A stretch of DNA of 25,745 nucleotides from Xanthobacteraceae bacterium (GCA_025929595.1 JAICQA010000004.1:1-25745); one strand, 5' to 3'; shown: positions 6,310 to 13,942, numbered from the stretch's first letter. The notes: generated by a model from the sequence alone, not told the origin. Made by a program: numbers and translations.

Positions 6310-7266
6310 ATGATGGATCTTTTTGAACAGCTGTTGGCCGGCGGAGAGGCCGCTGTGAAACGGTTGGTCGACGAGCGATTTCAGGAGAACGTGCAGCTTG
6401 AGTTTAAGAGCAAGACCAAGCGCGAAAATGGCGAGCTTACAAAAGAGGACCGAGAGAACTTGGGCAAAATGGTCTCGGCATTCGCCAACTCATCGGGCGG
6501 TGTATTGATCTGGGGAATAATCGCGAGAAAGAACGAGGACGGAATCGATTGCGCAAGTGAACTAGCGCCAATTGAAGAACTGGAAAAATTCCGCGGAGCG
6601 GTTGAACGCGCCGTCTCTCAAGTCGTCATGCCTCGGCACGAGGCGATTGAGATTGCGGTCGTGCCTGCCGACCAAAAATCCGGCTACTTGCTGCTAAGGG
6701 TTCAGCGATCGGAACGGCGGCCGCATCGTTGCGAGGTGGGAGATAAGCAATACTTCAAACGGATCGGCGACAGCACGGTCGCGATGGAGCATTACGACAT
6801 CGAAGACAGCTTCAAACGCTTTAATGTGCCTTTTCTAGACGTCGAAATCTCGATCAGCGACGCGGGAACTAGCGGCGGCCCGGATGGCACTATTCGTCGA
6901 GCTGCGCTGAACTTGTCGCTTAGCAATCCGTCAGCCGTCTCGGCCCGTTATCCGTATCTGGTCCTGAAGAAAGTGAAGCACGCAAACCCGCTTCTTTACT
7001 CACAACTCAACAATCCATTTCGCGGCGGTGCTGACGACATTGTTCACCCGACGCTTTCGCTCAAGGTGATCGAGCTGGTGCGCCAAATCAGGGTGAAAAA
7101 TGTTGACGGCAAGCACGTAATTAGGAAGGGCACACTTGAGCCTACGATAATAGCGTATACCTGCGGATGCTTGAACTCTCGGCCCCGCGAGGCGCGAATT
7201 GAGATCACCGAAGCCGAGTTCTGTCCTGCTCTGAACATTGATGTGCAGGAGGAGCAAAATGGGTAG
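6310..7266 (+). CDS. AlbA_2 (Schlafen-type) DNA-binding-domain protein
   Basis: A 318-residue protein. Residues 25-70 carry N-V-Q-L-E-F-K-S-K and, after a charged linker, A-F-A-N-S-S-G-G-V-L-I-W-G-I, the two hallmarks of the AlbA_2 / Schlafen domain (Pfam PF04326). The domain appears to end near residue 160 at Y-F-K-R-I-G-D-S-T. The rest is a beta-rich region without an ATPase or helix-turn-helix, unlike the longer 'putative DNA binding domain' regulators. In bacteria this domain occurs in transcription regulators, and related domains occur in some anti-phage proteins; either role is possible here. ATG 6310 follows a GGGGGG run seven bases upstream; GTG 6280 and ATG 6313 are alternatives. The gene is visibly less GC-rich than its neighbours and sits beside tRNA-Glu, both signs of acquisition by transfer. 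No partner gene is visible. Confidence 0.75.
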   Translation: MMDLFEQLLAGGEAAVKRLVDERFQENVQLEFKSKTKRENGELTKEDRENLGKMVSAFANSSGGVLIWGIIARKNEDGIDCASELAPIEELEKFRGAVERAVSQVVMPRHEAIEIAVVPADQKSGYLLLRVQRSERRPHRCEVGDKQYFKRIGDSTVAMEHYDIEDSFKRFNVPFLDVEISISDAGTSGGPDGTIRRAALNLSLSNPSAVSARYPYLVLKKVKHANPLLYSQLNNPFRGGADDIVHPTLSLKVIELVRQIRVKNVDGKHVIRKGTLEPTIIAYTCGCLNSRPREARIEITEAEFCPALNIDVQEEQNG

Positions 7267-7321
7267 CGGCGCATGGGTAGCGTCCGGACCGGCGCAAAAA
7301 ACGCTGAAAAAACAAGTTGAC

Positions 7322-7396
7322 TGGCGCTCCCTAGGGGAATCGAACCCCTGTTTCAGCCTTGAGAGGGCCGCGTCCTAACCGCTAGACGAAGGGAGC
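7322..7396 (-). tRNA. tRNA-Glu (anticodon CTC)
   Basis: The minus strand folds as a complete cloverleaf. The acceptor stem GCTCCCT/AGGGAGC is followed by a G discriminator and an encoded CCA. The D arm is GTC...GAC. The anticodon stem CGGCC/GGCTG holds loop CTCTCAA (anticodon CTC, reading GAG). The T arm GGGG-TTCGATT-CCCC is standard. Sequence and T-arm agree with bacterial tRNA-Glu. Confidence 0.95.
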
Positions 7397-7455
7397 GTGC
7401 CGCCTGATGTAGCGGCTCGTGCTCGGACGGGCAAGACGGACGGCCACTTTCGCAT

Positions 7456-7584
7456 GTCATCGCCGGGCTTGGCCCGGCGATCCCGCTTAATAAGGCACGG
7501 CCGTGCAGCATGAATCGAGATCATCGGGACTAGGCGCGCCAAAGCACCTGCTGACGCAGGCGGGCGCGCCGGCCCGGTGATGAC
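7456..7584. repeat. Palindromic intergenic repeat element (about 129 bp)
   Basis: Ends are inverted repeats: GTCATCGCCGGGC at 7456-7468 and GCCCGGTGATGAC at 7572-7584 (one mismatch). Inside are an 8-bp hairpin (CGCCGGGC-TTG-GCCCGGCG, 7461-7479) and a nested hairpin in which two GGCGCGCC blocks (7533-7540, 7563-7570) flank CCTGC-TGAC-GCAGG. The ends resemble a palindromic repeat that is common between genes in Bradyrhizobium relatives. It follows the 3' end of the reductase gene and may also help end transcription. Confidence 0.6.
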
Positions 7585-7611
7585 GAGGAAAATTAGCCGA
7601 GCGCGGTGCCG

Positions 7612-8631
7612 CTATTTCGCGACCCGCACCAGCAGCTTGCCGAAATTCTTGCCCTTGAGCAGCCCGATGAACGCCTGCGGCGCGGCTTCGAGCCCCTCCA
7701 CCACATCCTCCCGATACTTGACCTTCCCCGCCTTGATCCACTGCGCCATGTCGCGGCGGAAGGCGGGCTCCTGGTCGGCGAAGTCCCACACGATGAAGCC
7801 GCGCATCGTGAGGCGCCGCGTCAGGATCGCGCGCATGAGGCGTGTCGACTTGTCGGGGCCGGGCGGCGGTTCGGTGTCGTTGTAGTGCGCGATCATCCCG
7901 CACACGGGGACGCGCGCGAATGTATTAAGGAGCGGAAACACCGCGTCCCACACTTCGCCGCCGACATTCTCGAAATAAACGTCGATGCCTTTCGGGCACG
8001 CCGCAGCGAGCTTCTCCGGCATTGACGGATCGCGCCGGTCGATCACGGCGTCGAAGCCAAGCTCTTCTTCCACGTAACGGCACTTGTCCGCGCCGCCCGC
8101 GATGCCGACCGCGCGTGCGCCCTTGATCTTCGCAATCTGCCCGACGATCGCGCCGACCGCGCCCGACGCCGCGGCGACGACAACCGTTTCGCCCGCCTTC
8201 GGCTGACCGATCGTGAGCAGCCCCGTATAAGCGGTCATGCCCGGCATCCCGAGCACGCCGAGCGCGGTCGAGATCGGCGCGGCTTTTGGATCAAGCTTCT
8301 GCAATTCCTTGCCGGCCGAGAGCTGATACTCCTGCCAACCCCCGAAGCTCAGCACGATGTCGCCTTTTGCGAAGCCCGGATTGTTCGAGGCCACGACTTC
8401 GCTCACCGTGCCGCCGACCATGACTTCGCCCGGCTCGACGCCCTTCGCGTAGGATTTCGCGGCGGAAATCCGTCCGCGCATATACGGGTCGAGCGACAGC
8501 CACAGCGTCTTCAGGAGCACTTCGCCCGCACCCGGATCGGCGAGATCGGCGCTCTCAAGGCGGAAGGTCTCGGGCTTCGGCTCGCCTTCCGGCCGCGTGG
8601 CGAGCACCCAACGGCGATTCTTCACGGCCAT
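7612..8631 (-). CDS. NADP-dependent oxidoreductase, MDR superfamily (CurA / leukotriene B4 dehydrogenase-like)
   Basis: A 339-residue zinc-free medium-chain dehydrogenase. The N-terminal catalytic domain carries L-S-L-D-P-Y-M-R-G-R-I, the signature of the NADPH-dependent alkenal/one oxidoreductase branch that includes E. coli CurA and prostaglandin reductases. The Rossmann domain has A-A-S-G-A-V-G-A-I-V-G-Q, and V-Y-F-E-N-V-G-G-E-V-W-D-A-V follows as expected for the family. Such enzymes reduce the C=C bond of alpha,beta-unsaturated carbonyls in the cytoplasm; the natural substrate is unknown. Length is normal. GTG 8634 and ATG 8631 are both possible starts. The gene lies three to six bases after the stop of the upstream membrane protein gene, so the two form an operon. 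Confidence 0.9.
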   Translation of the reverse strand: MAVKNRRWVLATRPEGEPKPETFRLESADLADPGAGEVLLKTLWLSLDPYMRGRISAAKSYAKGVEPGEVMVGGTVSEVVASNNPGFAKGDIVLSFGGWQEYQLSAGKELQKLDPKAAPISTALGVLGMPGMTAYTGLLTIGQPKAGETVVVAAASGAVGAIVGQIAKIKGARAVGIAGGADKCRYVEEELGFDAVIDRRDPSMPEKLAAACPKGIDVYFENVGGEVWDAVFPLLNTFARVPVCGMIAHYNDTEPPPGPDKSTRLMRAILTRRLTMRGFIVWDFADQEPAFRRDMAQWIKAGKVKYREDVVEGLEAAPQAFIGLLKGKNFGKLLVRVAK

Positions 8632-8637
8632 CACTCC

Positions 8638-8985
8638 TCACTTCCTCGCGTCGAACGTCACGCGCCCACGCGATTCCATTGTTTTCAGATCGAAGAAGCG
8701 CACTTCGGTGATGCCGCCGACTTCGATGGTAACAACCAGCCGGCCATCGGATGCCGTTGTGGAAATCACCCGCGCACCGGCCGGCAGCGGCACGGTGGCG
8801 TCGATCCAGTTGGGGGCGCTGCTGCCGCCCGTTGACATGCGGTAGGCGATCACGCCGAATACGACGAGAAAGCCGCCGATCATGACGAGGCTGGATACCA
8901 GCGACATCCGCTTCAGCTTGCGGACGATCGCCTCCTGCGCAGGATCGAGTGGCTTTTCGTTGTCGTCGTCGGTCGATTGGGTCAT
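8638..8985 (-). CDS. DUF6476-like single-helix membrane protein
   Basis: A 115-residue protein starting at ATG 8985 (M-T-Q-S-T-D-D-D). The first 25 residues are charged and cytoplasmic. One transmembrane helix covers about residues 28-49 (V-S-S-L-V-M-I-G-G-F-L-V-V-F-G-V-I-A-Y). After it comes a periplasmic part with V-P-L-P-A-G-A-R-V, R-L-V-V-T-I-E and R-F-F-D-L. This layout and the position back to back with rluD match the alphaproteobacterial family I know as DUF6476; the number is from memory. Function unknown. The frame is open up to 9111, but that part overlaps rluD and is not protein-like. It lies upstream of, and probably in an operon with, the MDR reductase. Confidence 0.75.
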   Translation of the reverse strand: MTQSTDDDNEKPLDPAQEAIVRKLKRMSLVSSLVMIGGFLVVFGVIAYRMSTGGSSAPNWIDATVPLPAGARVISTTASDGRLVVTIEVGGITEVRFFDLKTMESRGRVTFDARK

Positions 8986-9021
8986 TGGGTGAAAAAACCG
9001 GAGCGGGAAAACATCATTGCG

Positions 9022-9993
9022 ATGCTCGCCGCGAAGAAGGATGCAGGCGAGCGGATCGACCGCTTTCTCGCCGCGCATGCCGGCGATTTGAGTCGCTCGC
9101 GCCTGAAGCAACTCCTCCTCGAGGGCGAAGTTCGCGTAGGCGACGGGACCGTAAAAGACCCCGCATACCGGGTCAAATCAGGCGACCGCATCGAGCTTCA
9201 TGTACCCGTGCCGAAGCCCGCGCGTCCCGCGGGGCAGAACATCCCGCTCAACGTCGTCTATGAAGACGACCAGTTGATCGTCATCGATAAGCCCGCCGGC
9301 CTCGTCGTCCATCCCGCCGCCGGCAATGAGGACGGGACGCTCGTGAACGCGCTCATCGCCCATTGCGGATCGAGTCTGTCCGGCATCGGCGGCGAGAAGC
9401 GACCCGGCATCGTGCATCGTCTCGACAAGGACACGAGCGGATTGCTCGTGGTCGCCAAGACCGACAGGACGCATCGAAAGCTCTCCGAGCAGTTCGCCGA
9501 CCATGGCCGCACCGGCCCGCTCCTGCGCGGCTACCTCGCTTTCGTCTGGGGCGTGCCGGAGCCGCGCCGCGGCACGGTCGATCTCAAGATCGGCCGCGAT
9601 CCGAAGTCACGCGACAAGATGGCGGTCGTCCCGAACGGCAAGCGCGCCGTCACGCGCTACGCGCTGCTCGACCGTTTCGCGGGCGCCGCGCGCCTGCCGG
9701 TCGCGAGCCTCGTCGAGTGCCGGCTGGAGACCGGCCGTACGCACCAGATTCGCGTGCATCTCACCCGTCTCGGCCATCCGCTTCTCGGCGATCAGACCTA
9801 CGGAACGGGCTACAAGTCGAAGGAGTCGCAGCTCGGCGAGGACGCCCGCAGGATCCTCTCCCGCCTCAAGCGGCAGGCGCTGCATGCATACCAGCTCGGC
9901 TTCGAGCACCCGGTGAGCAAGAAGGCCGTTTTGTTCGAGAGTCCGCTGCCCGCAGACCTCGCAAAGCTCGCAGAAGCCCTCAAAAACCCGTGA
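9022..9993 (+). CDS. rluD: Ribosomal large subunit pseudouridine synthase, RluD/RluC type
   Basis: Isomerises uridine to pseudouridine in helix 69 of 23S rRNA during 50S assembly (if truly RluD). An S4-like RNA-binding domain covers the first 70 residues (R-I-D-R-F-L-A-A, L-S-R-S-R-L-K-Q). The catalytic domain contains H-R-L-D-K-D-T-S-G-L-L-V with the nucleophilic Asp at about residue 137, plus D-K-P-A-G-L-V-V-H-P and T-G-R-T-H-Q-I-R-V-H. Length, about 323 aa, is normal. The start is uncertain: TTG 8977 and GTG 8989 also fit but the first overlaps the divergent gene's start, and none has a good ribosome site. The insertion R-T-G-P-L-L-R-G-Y before the strand L-A-F-V-W-G is an alphaproteobacterial trait. 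It lies upstream of rpoH, as in Bradyrhizobium relatives. Confidence 0.9.
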   Translation: MLAAKKDAGERIDRFLAAHAGDLSRSRLKQLLLEGEVRVGDGTVKDPAYRVKSGDRIELHVPVPKPARPAGQNIPLNVVYEDDQLIVIDKPAGLVVHPAAGNEDGTLVNALIAHCGSSLSGIGGEKRPGIVHRLDKDTSGLLVVAKTDRTHRKLSEQFADHGRTGPLLRGYLAFVWGVPEPRRGTVDLKIGRDPKSRDKMAVVPNGKRAVTRYALLDRFAGAARLPVASLVECRLETGRTHQIRVHLTRLGHPLLGDQTYGTGYKSKESQLGEDARRILSRLKRQALHAYQLGFEHPVSKKAVLFESPLPADLAKLAEALKNP

Positions 9994-10111
9994 AACCCGG
10001 TACCTTTTCGCGCCGAAAAACGTTCCTATATGGAGAAGTTGCGGTCGGCTCTTAAAGCGGCCGCATGGGAGGGCCCGCCTGATATGGGGGCTGCAGAAAG
10101 GGTGCAATTCA

Positions 10112-11011
10112 ATGGCCAACCGAGCCTCGCTACCCGCCTTTACCGCTGAAGGCGGCCTGTCGCGCTACCTCGCCGAAATTCGCCGGTTCCCGATGCTGGA
10201 ACCGCAGGAAGAGTTCATGCTCGCCAAGCGCTGGCGGGAGCATGACGACCGCGACGCGGCGCACAAGCTCGTCACCAGCCACCTCCGCCTCGTCGCGAAG
10301 ATCGCGATGGGCTACCGCGGCTATGGCCTGCCGATCGGCGAAGTCATTTCCGAAGGCAATGTCGGCCTCATGCAGGCCGTGAAGCGTTTCGAGCCCGACA
10401 AGGGCTTCCGTCTCGCGACCTACGCCATGTGGTGGATCCGTGCCGCCATCCAGGAATACATCCTGCGCTCGTGGAGCCTCGTGAAGATGGGCACCACGGC
10501 GGCGCAGAAGCGTCTGTTCTTCAACCTGCGCAAGGCGAAGAGCCGCATCTCCGCGCTCGAAGAGGGCGACCTGCGGCCCGACCAGCTGAAGCAGATCGCG
10601 ACCCAGCTCGGCGTCACGGAGCAGGAAGTCACGGACATGAACCGCCGGCTGTCCGGCGACACGTCGCTCAACGCGCCGATCCGCGCCGACACCGAGTCCG
10701 GCGAGTGGCAGGACTGGCTCGTGGACGAAAGCGAGAGTCAGGAAGCCCGCCTCGTTGAGAGCGAGGAATTCGACAATCGCCGGACAGCGCTGAAGGGCGC
10801 GCTCGGCGTACTCAACGACCGCGAGCGCCGCATTTTCGAGGCGCGCCGTCTGGCCGACGAGCCGGTAACGCTCGAGGAACTCGCTTCGGAATTCGGAGTG
10901 TCGCGCGAGCGCGTGCGCCAGATCGAGGTGCGCGCCTTCGAGAAGGTGCAGCAGGCGGTAATGAGCCGCGTCGCCAAAATGGAAACACCGGCAGCCCTGC
11001 CGGCGAACTAA
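10112..11011 (+). CDS. rpoH: RNA polymerase sigma-32 factor (heat shock)
   Basis: Directs RNA polymerase to heat-shock promoters. The 299-residue protein has sigma region 2 (V-T-S-H-L-R-L-V-A-K-I-A, G-L-M-Q-A-V-K-R-F-E, Y-A-M-W-W-I-R) and region 4 with a helix-turn-helix (V-S-R-E-R-V-R-Q-I-E-V-R-A). Residues 132-140 read Q-K-R-L-F-F-N-L-R, the RpoH box that separates this family from other sigma-70 group proteins and takes part in regulated turnover. ATG 10112 gives the usual length. The 118 nt upstream contains a TATAT block near 10028-10032 that could be part of a promoter, but I cannot define one. Alphaproteobacteria often have several rpoH copies; this is the one located after rluD. Confidence 0.97.
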   Translation: MANRASLPAFTAEGGLSRYLAEIRRFPMLEPQEEFMLAKRWREHDDRDAAHKLVTSHLRLVAKIAMGYRGYGLPIGEVISEGNVGLMQAVKRFEPDKGFRLATYAMWWIRAAIQEYILRSWSLVKMGTTAAQKRLFFNLRKAKSRISALEEGDLRPDQLKQIATQLGVTEQEVTDMNRRLSGDTSLNAPIRADTESGEWQDWLVDESESQEARLVESEEFDNRRTALKGALGVLNDRERRIFEARRLADEPVTLEELASEFGVSRERVRQIEVRAFEKVQQAVMSRVAKMETPAALPAN

Positions 11012-11018
11012 TCACCTT

Positions 11019-11130
11019 GTCATTCCGGGACGGCGCGAAGCGCCGGGCCCGGAATCCAAGCGGCTCTTCGAATCTTCTCTGACTCACTATGGATTCCGGG
11101 CTCGCGCGCCTTCGGCGCGCCCGGAATGAC
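11019..11130. repeat. Palindromic intergenic repeat (about 112 bp)
   Basis: Inverted ends GTCATTCCGGG (from 11019) and CCCGGAATGAC (to 11130), with inner arms GGAATCCA and TGGATTCC and GC-rich hairpins (GGCGC-GAA-GCGCC). This type of element is widespread between genes in Bradyrhizobium and relatives. It fills the gap between the convergent rpoH and the next minus-strand gene and probably acts as a two-way terminator. Confidence 0.75.
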
Positions 11131-11133
11131 GGT

Positions 11134-12411
11134 CTATCCGCCCCAGGCGGCGATCGCTTCGTTGACCGCCCGCTCGCCCGGCGTCCCCTTTTCGATCACC
11201 AGCACCGAACGCCGTCCATTGTTGTAGACGAAGGGAATGTCGAGCCAGCCGCGCTCGCGCAGGAGGCTCAAATTCTGCTCGCGGTCGGCGTCGATGTTCG
11301 AGAGGCCCACGAGGAAGAAGCCCGGCATCACGCGCACAACGAGACCGACAAGCGGCGCACCCTGCGCGGTTTCCGTCGTCTTTGCGCGAATGCCCGGCAG
11401 GTTGGCGACGCCGCCAAACGGATCGTTCGGCGTCTTGAACTGCACTTCGACCGTGTGGCTTGCCGGCAGCGTCTGGTCCGGATTGCGCCGCATCGAAATC
11501 GTCACGGTCATCTTGCGGTCGGGAATTTCCACATCAACGCGCAGGCCGAGCTCGGGCGGACGGCCCGGCCCGGGATTGACGGTCTCGGTGCGCCACACGG
11601 CTGTGCCGACAAACGTCTGTAGCTGCTGTTCGCCGCCGCCGGGATTTTCTTCATAGAGCACCGCGCGCTGCGCGACGGCGGCCGCCGGAACGTTCGGCTG
11701 CGCGCCGCTCTTGGTCTGCGGCGCCTGCGTGATGCGGTCCTGGCCCGTCGGCGCACTCGGCGCCTGCTGCTGCACGGTGCGGGCGGGCGGCGAGCCGATT
11801 CCGAACGAAGCGAGTATGCGGTCGCGGTGGACGTAGCCAATGAGGATCGCGACCGTGAGCAGACCGCCGACGATGCCGCCGACGATCAGCTTTGCCTTCA
11901 TTGCCTTTTGCGCGTCGGCCTTGGCGTAGTCGATCGTGCCGCGGCGTCCGCCGCGGCCTTGCAGGTCGTTGGCAGAAGGACGATCGTCGTCGTTGCCGAA
12001 TCGCGCCCGCGGATCAATGCCCGGCTCGATCCCCTGCTCCACCTCTGCACCAGCCACGCTACGGGCAGAACGCGCGGCGCCGGCGGCGGCCGACCCGAGC
12101 GGACGCACGCCTTCGACGGCCTCGCGCACCACCTTCGAGCCGCTTGGAGCCGGCTCGGCCCCACGTTCGCGTGCTGCGACATTCGGCGCAGCCGGCGGCG
12201 GCGCGCCAGGCGCGGCCGCCGGCGGCCGTGGCGAGGGCGGCCGAGGAGCCGGCGGCGTGCGCGGCTGCGCGGCCGGTGAGGAAGAAGGTGGTGACGACGG
12301 GGGAGAAGGAGCCGTCTCGGGCTTCGCTGCCTGCTGATCGAGCCGGCGGATCGCCTCTTCGAGCGCCAGCCGCTCGCGCGTAATCTCGGCTTCAGCAAGC
12401 GGCGGATTCAT
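11134..12411 (-). CDS. Conserved single-helix membrane protein, N-terminus cut by an amber codon
   Basis: From ATG 12411 the frame encodes 425 residues. First comes a charged helix (I-T-R-E-R-L-A-L-E-E-A-I-R), then a Pro-rich disordered stretch (about 34-78), an acidic/polar region, one transmembrane helix (about 174-194) and a C-terminal domain outside the membrane (about 235-425) with many beta strands. I recognise it as a conserved hypothetical protein placed next to purA in Bradyrhizobium-like genomes; no function is known. The ATG at 12411 is almost certainly not the native start. The frame continues upstream through TAG at 12436-12438 to ATG 12528, and the joined N-terminus is the natural one. 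Downstream reinitiation at 12411 is possible but its ribosome site is weak (GGA). Membrane topology suggests N-in, C-out. Confidence 0.75.
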   Translation of the reverse strand: MNPPLAEAEITRERLALEEAIRRLDQQAAKPETAPSPPSSPPSSSPAAQPRTPPAPRPPSPRPPAAAPGAPPPAAPNVAARERGAEPAPSGSKVVREAVEGVRPLGSAAAGAARSARSVAGAEVEQGIEPGIDPRARFGNDDDRPSANDLQGRGGRRGTIDYAKADAQKAMKAKLIVGGIVGGLLTVAILIGYVHRDRILASFGIGSPPARTVQQQAPSAPTGQDRITQAPQTKSGAQPNVPAAAVAQRAVLYEENPGGGEQQLQTFVGTAVWRTETVNPGPGRPPELGLRVDVEIPDRKMTVTISMRRNPDQTLPASHTVEVQFKTPNDPFGGVANLPGIRAKTTETAQGAPLVGLVVRVMPGFFLVGLSNIDADREQNLSLLRERGWLDIPFVYNNGRRSVLVIEKGTPGERAVNEAIAAWGG

Positions 12412-12435
12412 CGTCCGCAGCTGCGCCAGCAGGGC

Positions 12436-12528
12436 CTACCGGGCGCGGTCATAGACCTTGCGCCGCCCCTCGGGATTATTCTCGAGGTTCGCGACCGCGC
12501 GGCTCAATAGGGGCAGGTAATCGGTCAT
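12436..12528 (-). pseudogene. Stranded N-terminus of the membrane protein gene (30 codons, then TAG)
   Basis: ATG 12526-12528 starts M-T-D-Y-L-P-L-L-S-R-A-V and reads 30 codons to K-V-Y-D-R-A-R, then TAG at 12436-12438, then in the same frame A-L-L-A-Q-L-R-T-M-N-P-P-L. The two parts fit each other as one helical N-terminus of the family. A C-to-T change of CAG (Gln) to TAG would explain it. The gene starts 48 nt after the purA stop, on the same strand. Confidence 0.7.
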
Positions 12529-12576
12529 CGCAAACGCTATTCCGGACGCCCTGACTTAATCTCGTGCCGTTCCTGT

Positions 12577-13872
12577 TTAGGACTGAAACGGGTTTTGGAC
12601 CAGAATTGTGTCGTCCCGCTCCGGACTTGTCGACAGCAAGGCCACGGGACAATCGATCAGTTCCTCGATTCGGCGCACATATTTGATGGCTTCAGCGGGA
12701 AGGTCGGCCCAGGACCGCGCGCCGTGGGTCGATGCGCCCCACCCTTCGATCGTCTCATAGACCGGCTCAACCCGCCCCTGCGCGGCTTCGCCGGCCGGGA
12801 GATAATCGATCTCCCGTCCGTCCAGCCGATAGCGCACGCACACCTTCAACGTATCGAAGCCGTCCAGAACATCGAGCTTCGTCAGCGCGATGCCGTTGAT
12901 CCCGCAGGTCTTCGCGGTCTGGCGCACGAGGACGGCGTCGAACCAGCCGCAGCGGCGCGCACGGCCCGTGACCGTGCCGAATTCGCGGCCGCGCTCGCCG
13001 AGCTTCTTGCCGGTCTCGTCTTTCAACTCGGTCGGAAACGGTCCGCCGCCGACGCGCGTCGTGTAAGCTTTCGTGATGCCGAGCACGTAGCCGAGTGCGC
13101 CGGGCCCAAGGCCCGAGCCCGCCGCAGCCTGTCCCGCCACCGTGTTCGACGAAGTGACGAACGGATAGGTGCCGTGATCGACATCGAGCAGCGCGCCCTG
13201 CGCGCCCTCGAACAAAATGCGGTCGCCGTTGCGGCGCCGCTCATCGAGGAGCGCCCAGGTGCGGTCCATGAACGGCAGGACCTTGGGCGCCACCGAAAGC
13301 AATTCCTCGCGCAGTTTCTTTGGATCGACCTGCGGCAGTTCGAGTCCGCGCCGCAGCGCGTTGTGGTGCGCCAGCAACCGCTCGATCTTTCCGTCGAGAT
13401 TCTCGGGTTCGGCCAGATCCATCAGGCGGATGGCGCGGCGGCCCGCCTTGTCTTCATAAGCCGGGCCGATACCCCTGCCCGTTGTGCCGATGCGCTTCGC
13501 GGCCGACATGGCGTTTTCGCGCGCGACATCGAGCTCGCGATGGAGCGAGAGGATGAGCACGCAATTGTCCGCGATGCGCAGGCTGTCCGGTGTGATCTTC
13601 AGTCCCTGCGCCGCGACGCGCGCGACCTCGTCGACGAAGGCGTGCGGATCGAGCACGACGCCATTGCCGATAATGCCGAGCTTGCCCGGACGCACGACGC
13701 CGGAAGGCAGCAATGAAAGTTTATAGGTGACGCCGTCGATGACGAGCGTGTGGCCGGCATTGTGACCACCCTGAAAGCGGACGACTACGTCGGCCTGCTC
13801 GCTCAGCCAGTCGACGATCTTGCCTTTACCTTCGTCGCCCCATTGGGCCCCGACGACGACGACATTCGGCAA
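12577..13872 (-). CDS. purA: Adenylosuccinate synthetase
   Basis: Joins IMP and aspartate with GTP to form adenylosuccinate, the first committed step to AMP, in the cytoplasm. The 431-residue protein has the P-loop-like W-G-D-E-G-K-G-K at residues 11-18, with the catalytic Asp13, and G-H-N-A-G-H-T with the catalytic His41. It also has G-T-T-G-R-G-I-G-P-A-Y, F-E-G-A-Q-G-A-L-L-D and the C-terminal T-K-L-D guanine-binding motif. Length and all key residues are normal. The membrane protein gene with the amber codon follows after 48 nt and may share the transcript. A minus-strand hairpin with a T-tract lies in the leader just upstream, which could act as an attenuator. Confidence 0.98.
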   Translation of the reverse strand: MPNVVVVGAQWGDEGKGKIVDWLSEQADVVVRFQGGHNAGHTLVIDGVTYKLSLLPSGVVRPGKLGIIGNGVVLDPHAFVDEVARVAAQGLKITPDSLRIADNCVLILSLHRELDVARENAMSAAKRIGTTGRGIGPAYEDKAGRRAIRLMDLAEPENLDGKIERLLAHHNALRRGLELPQVDPKKLREELLSVAPKVLPFMDRTWALLDERRRNGDRILFEGAQGALLDVDHGTYPFVTSSNTVAGQAAAGSGLGPGALGYVLGITKAYTTRVGGGPFPTELKDETGKKLGERGREFGTVTGRARRCGWFDAVLVRQTAKTCGINGIALTKLDVLDGFDTLKVCVRYRLDGREIDYLPAGEAAQGRVEPVYETIEGWGASTHGARSWADLPAEAIKYVRRIEELIDCPVALLSTSPERDDTILVQNPFQS

Positions 13873-13914
13873 TTCGCGCTACTCCCGGACAACCGGCACG
13901 GCGCCGGACCGAAC

Positions 13915-13942
13915 ACAAAAAGCCCGGCAAAAGCGAGCCGGG
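13915..13942 (-). terminator. Terminator-like hairpin in the purA leader
   Basis: On the minus strand CCCGGC, an 8-nt loop and GCCGGG are followed by CTTTTTGTGTT. The T-tract ends about 43 nt before the purA start. No minus-strand gene lies just upstream: the nearest is serA, beyond two plus-strand genes. It therefore either ends a short leader transcript or attenuates purA. Confidence 0.55.

Noticed and set aside
9994..10111. A defined rpoH promoter or EcfG site (GGAAC-N16-17-CGTT)
   Set aside because: A TATAT block and a CGTT are present, but no partner element sits at the correct distance.
12595..13716. Plus-strand open frame of 373 codons
   Set aside because: Antisense to purA; it shows no motif and an unnatural composition.
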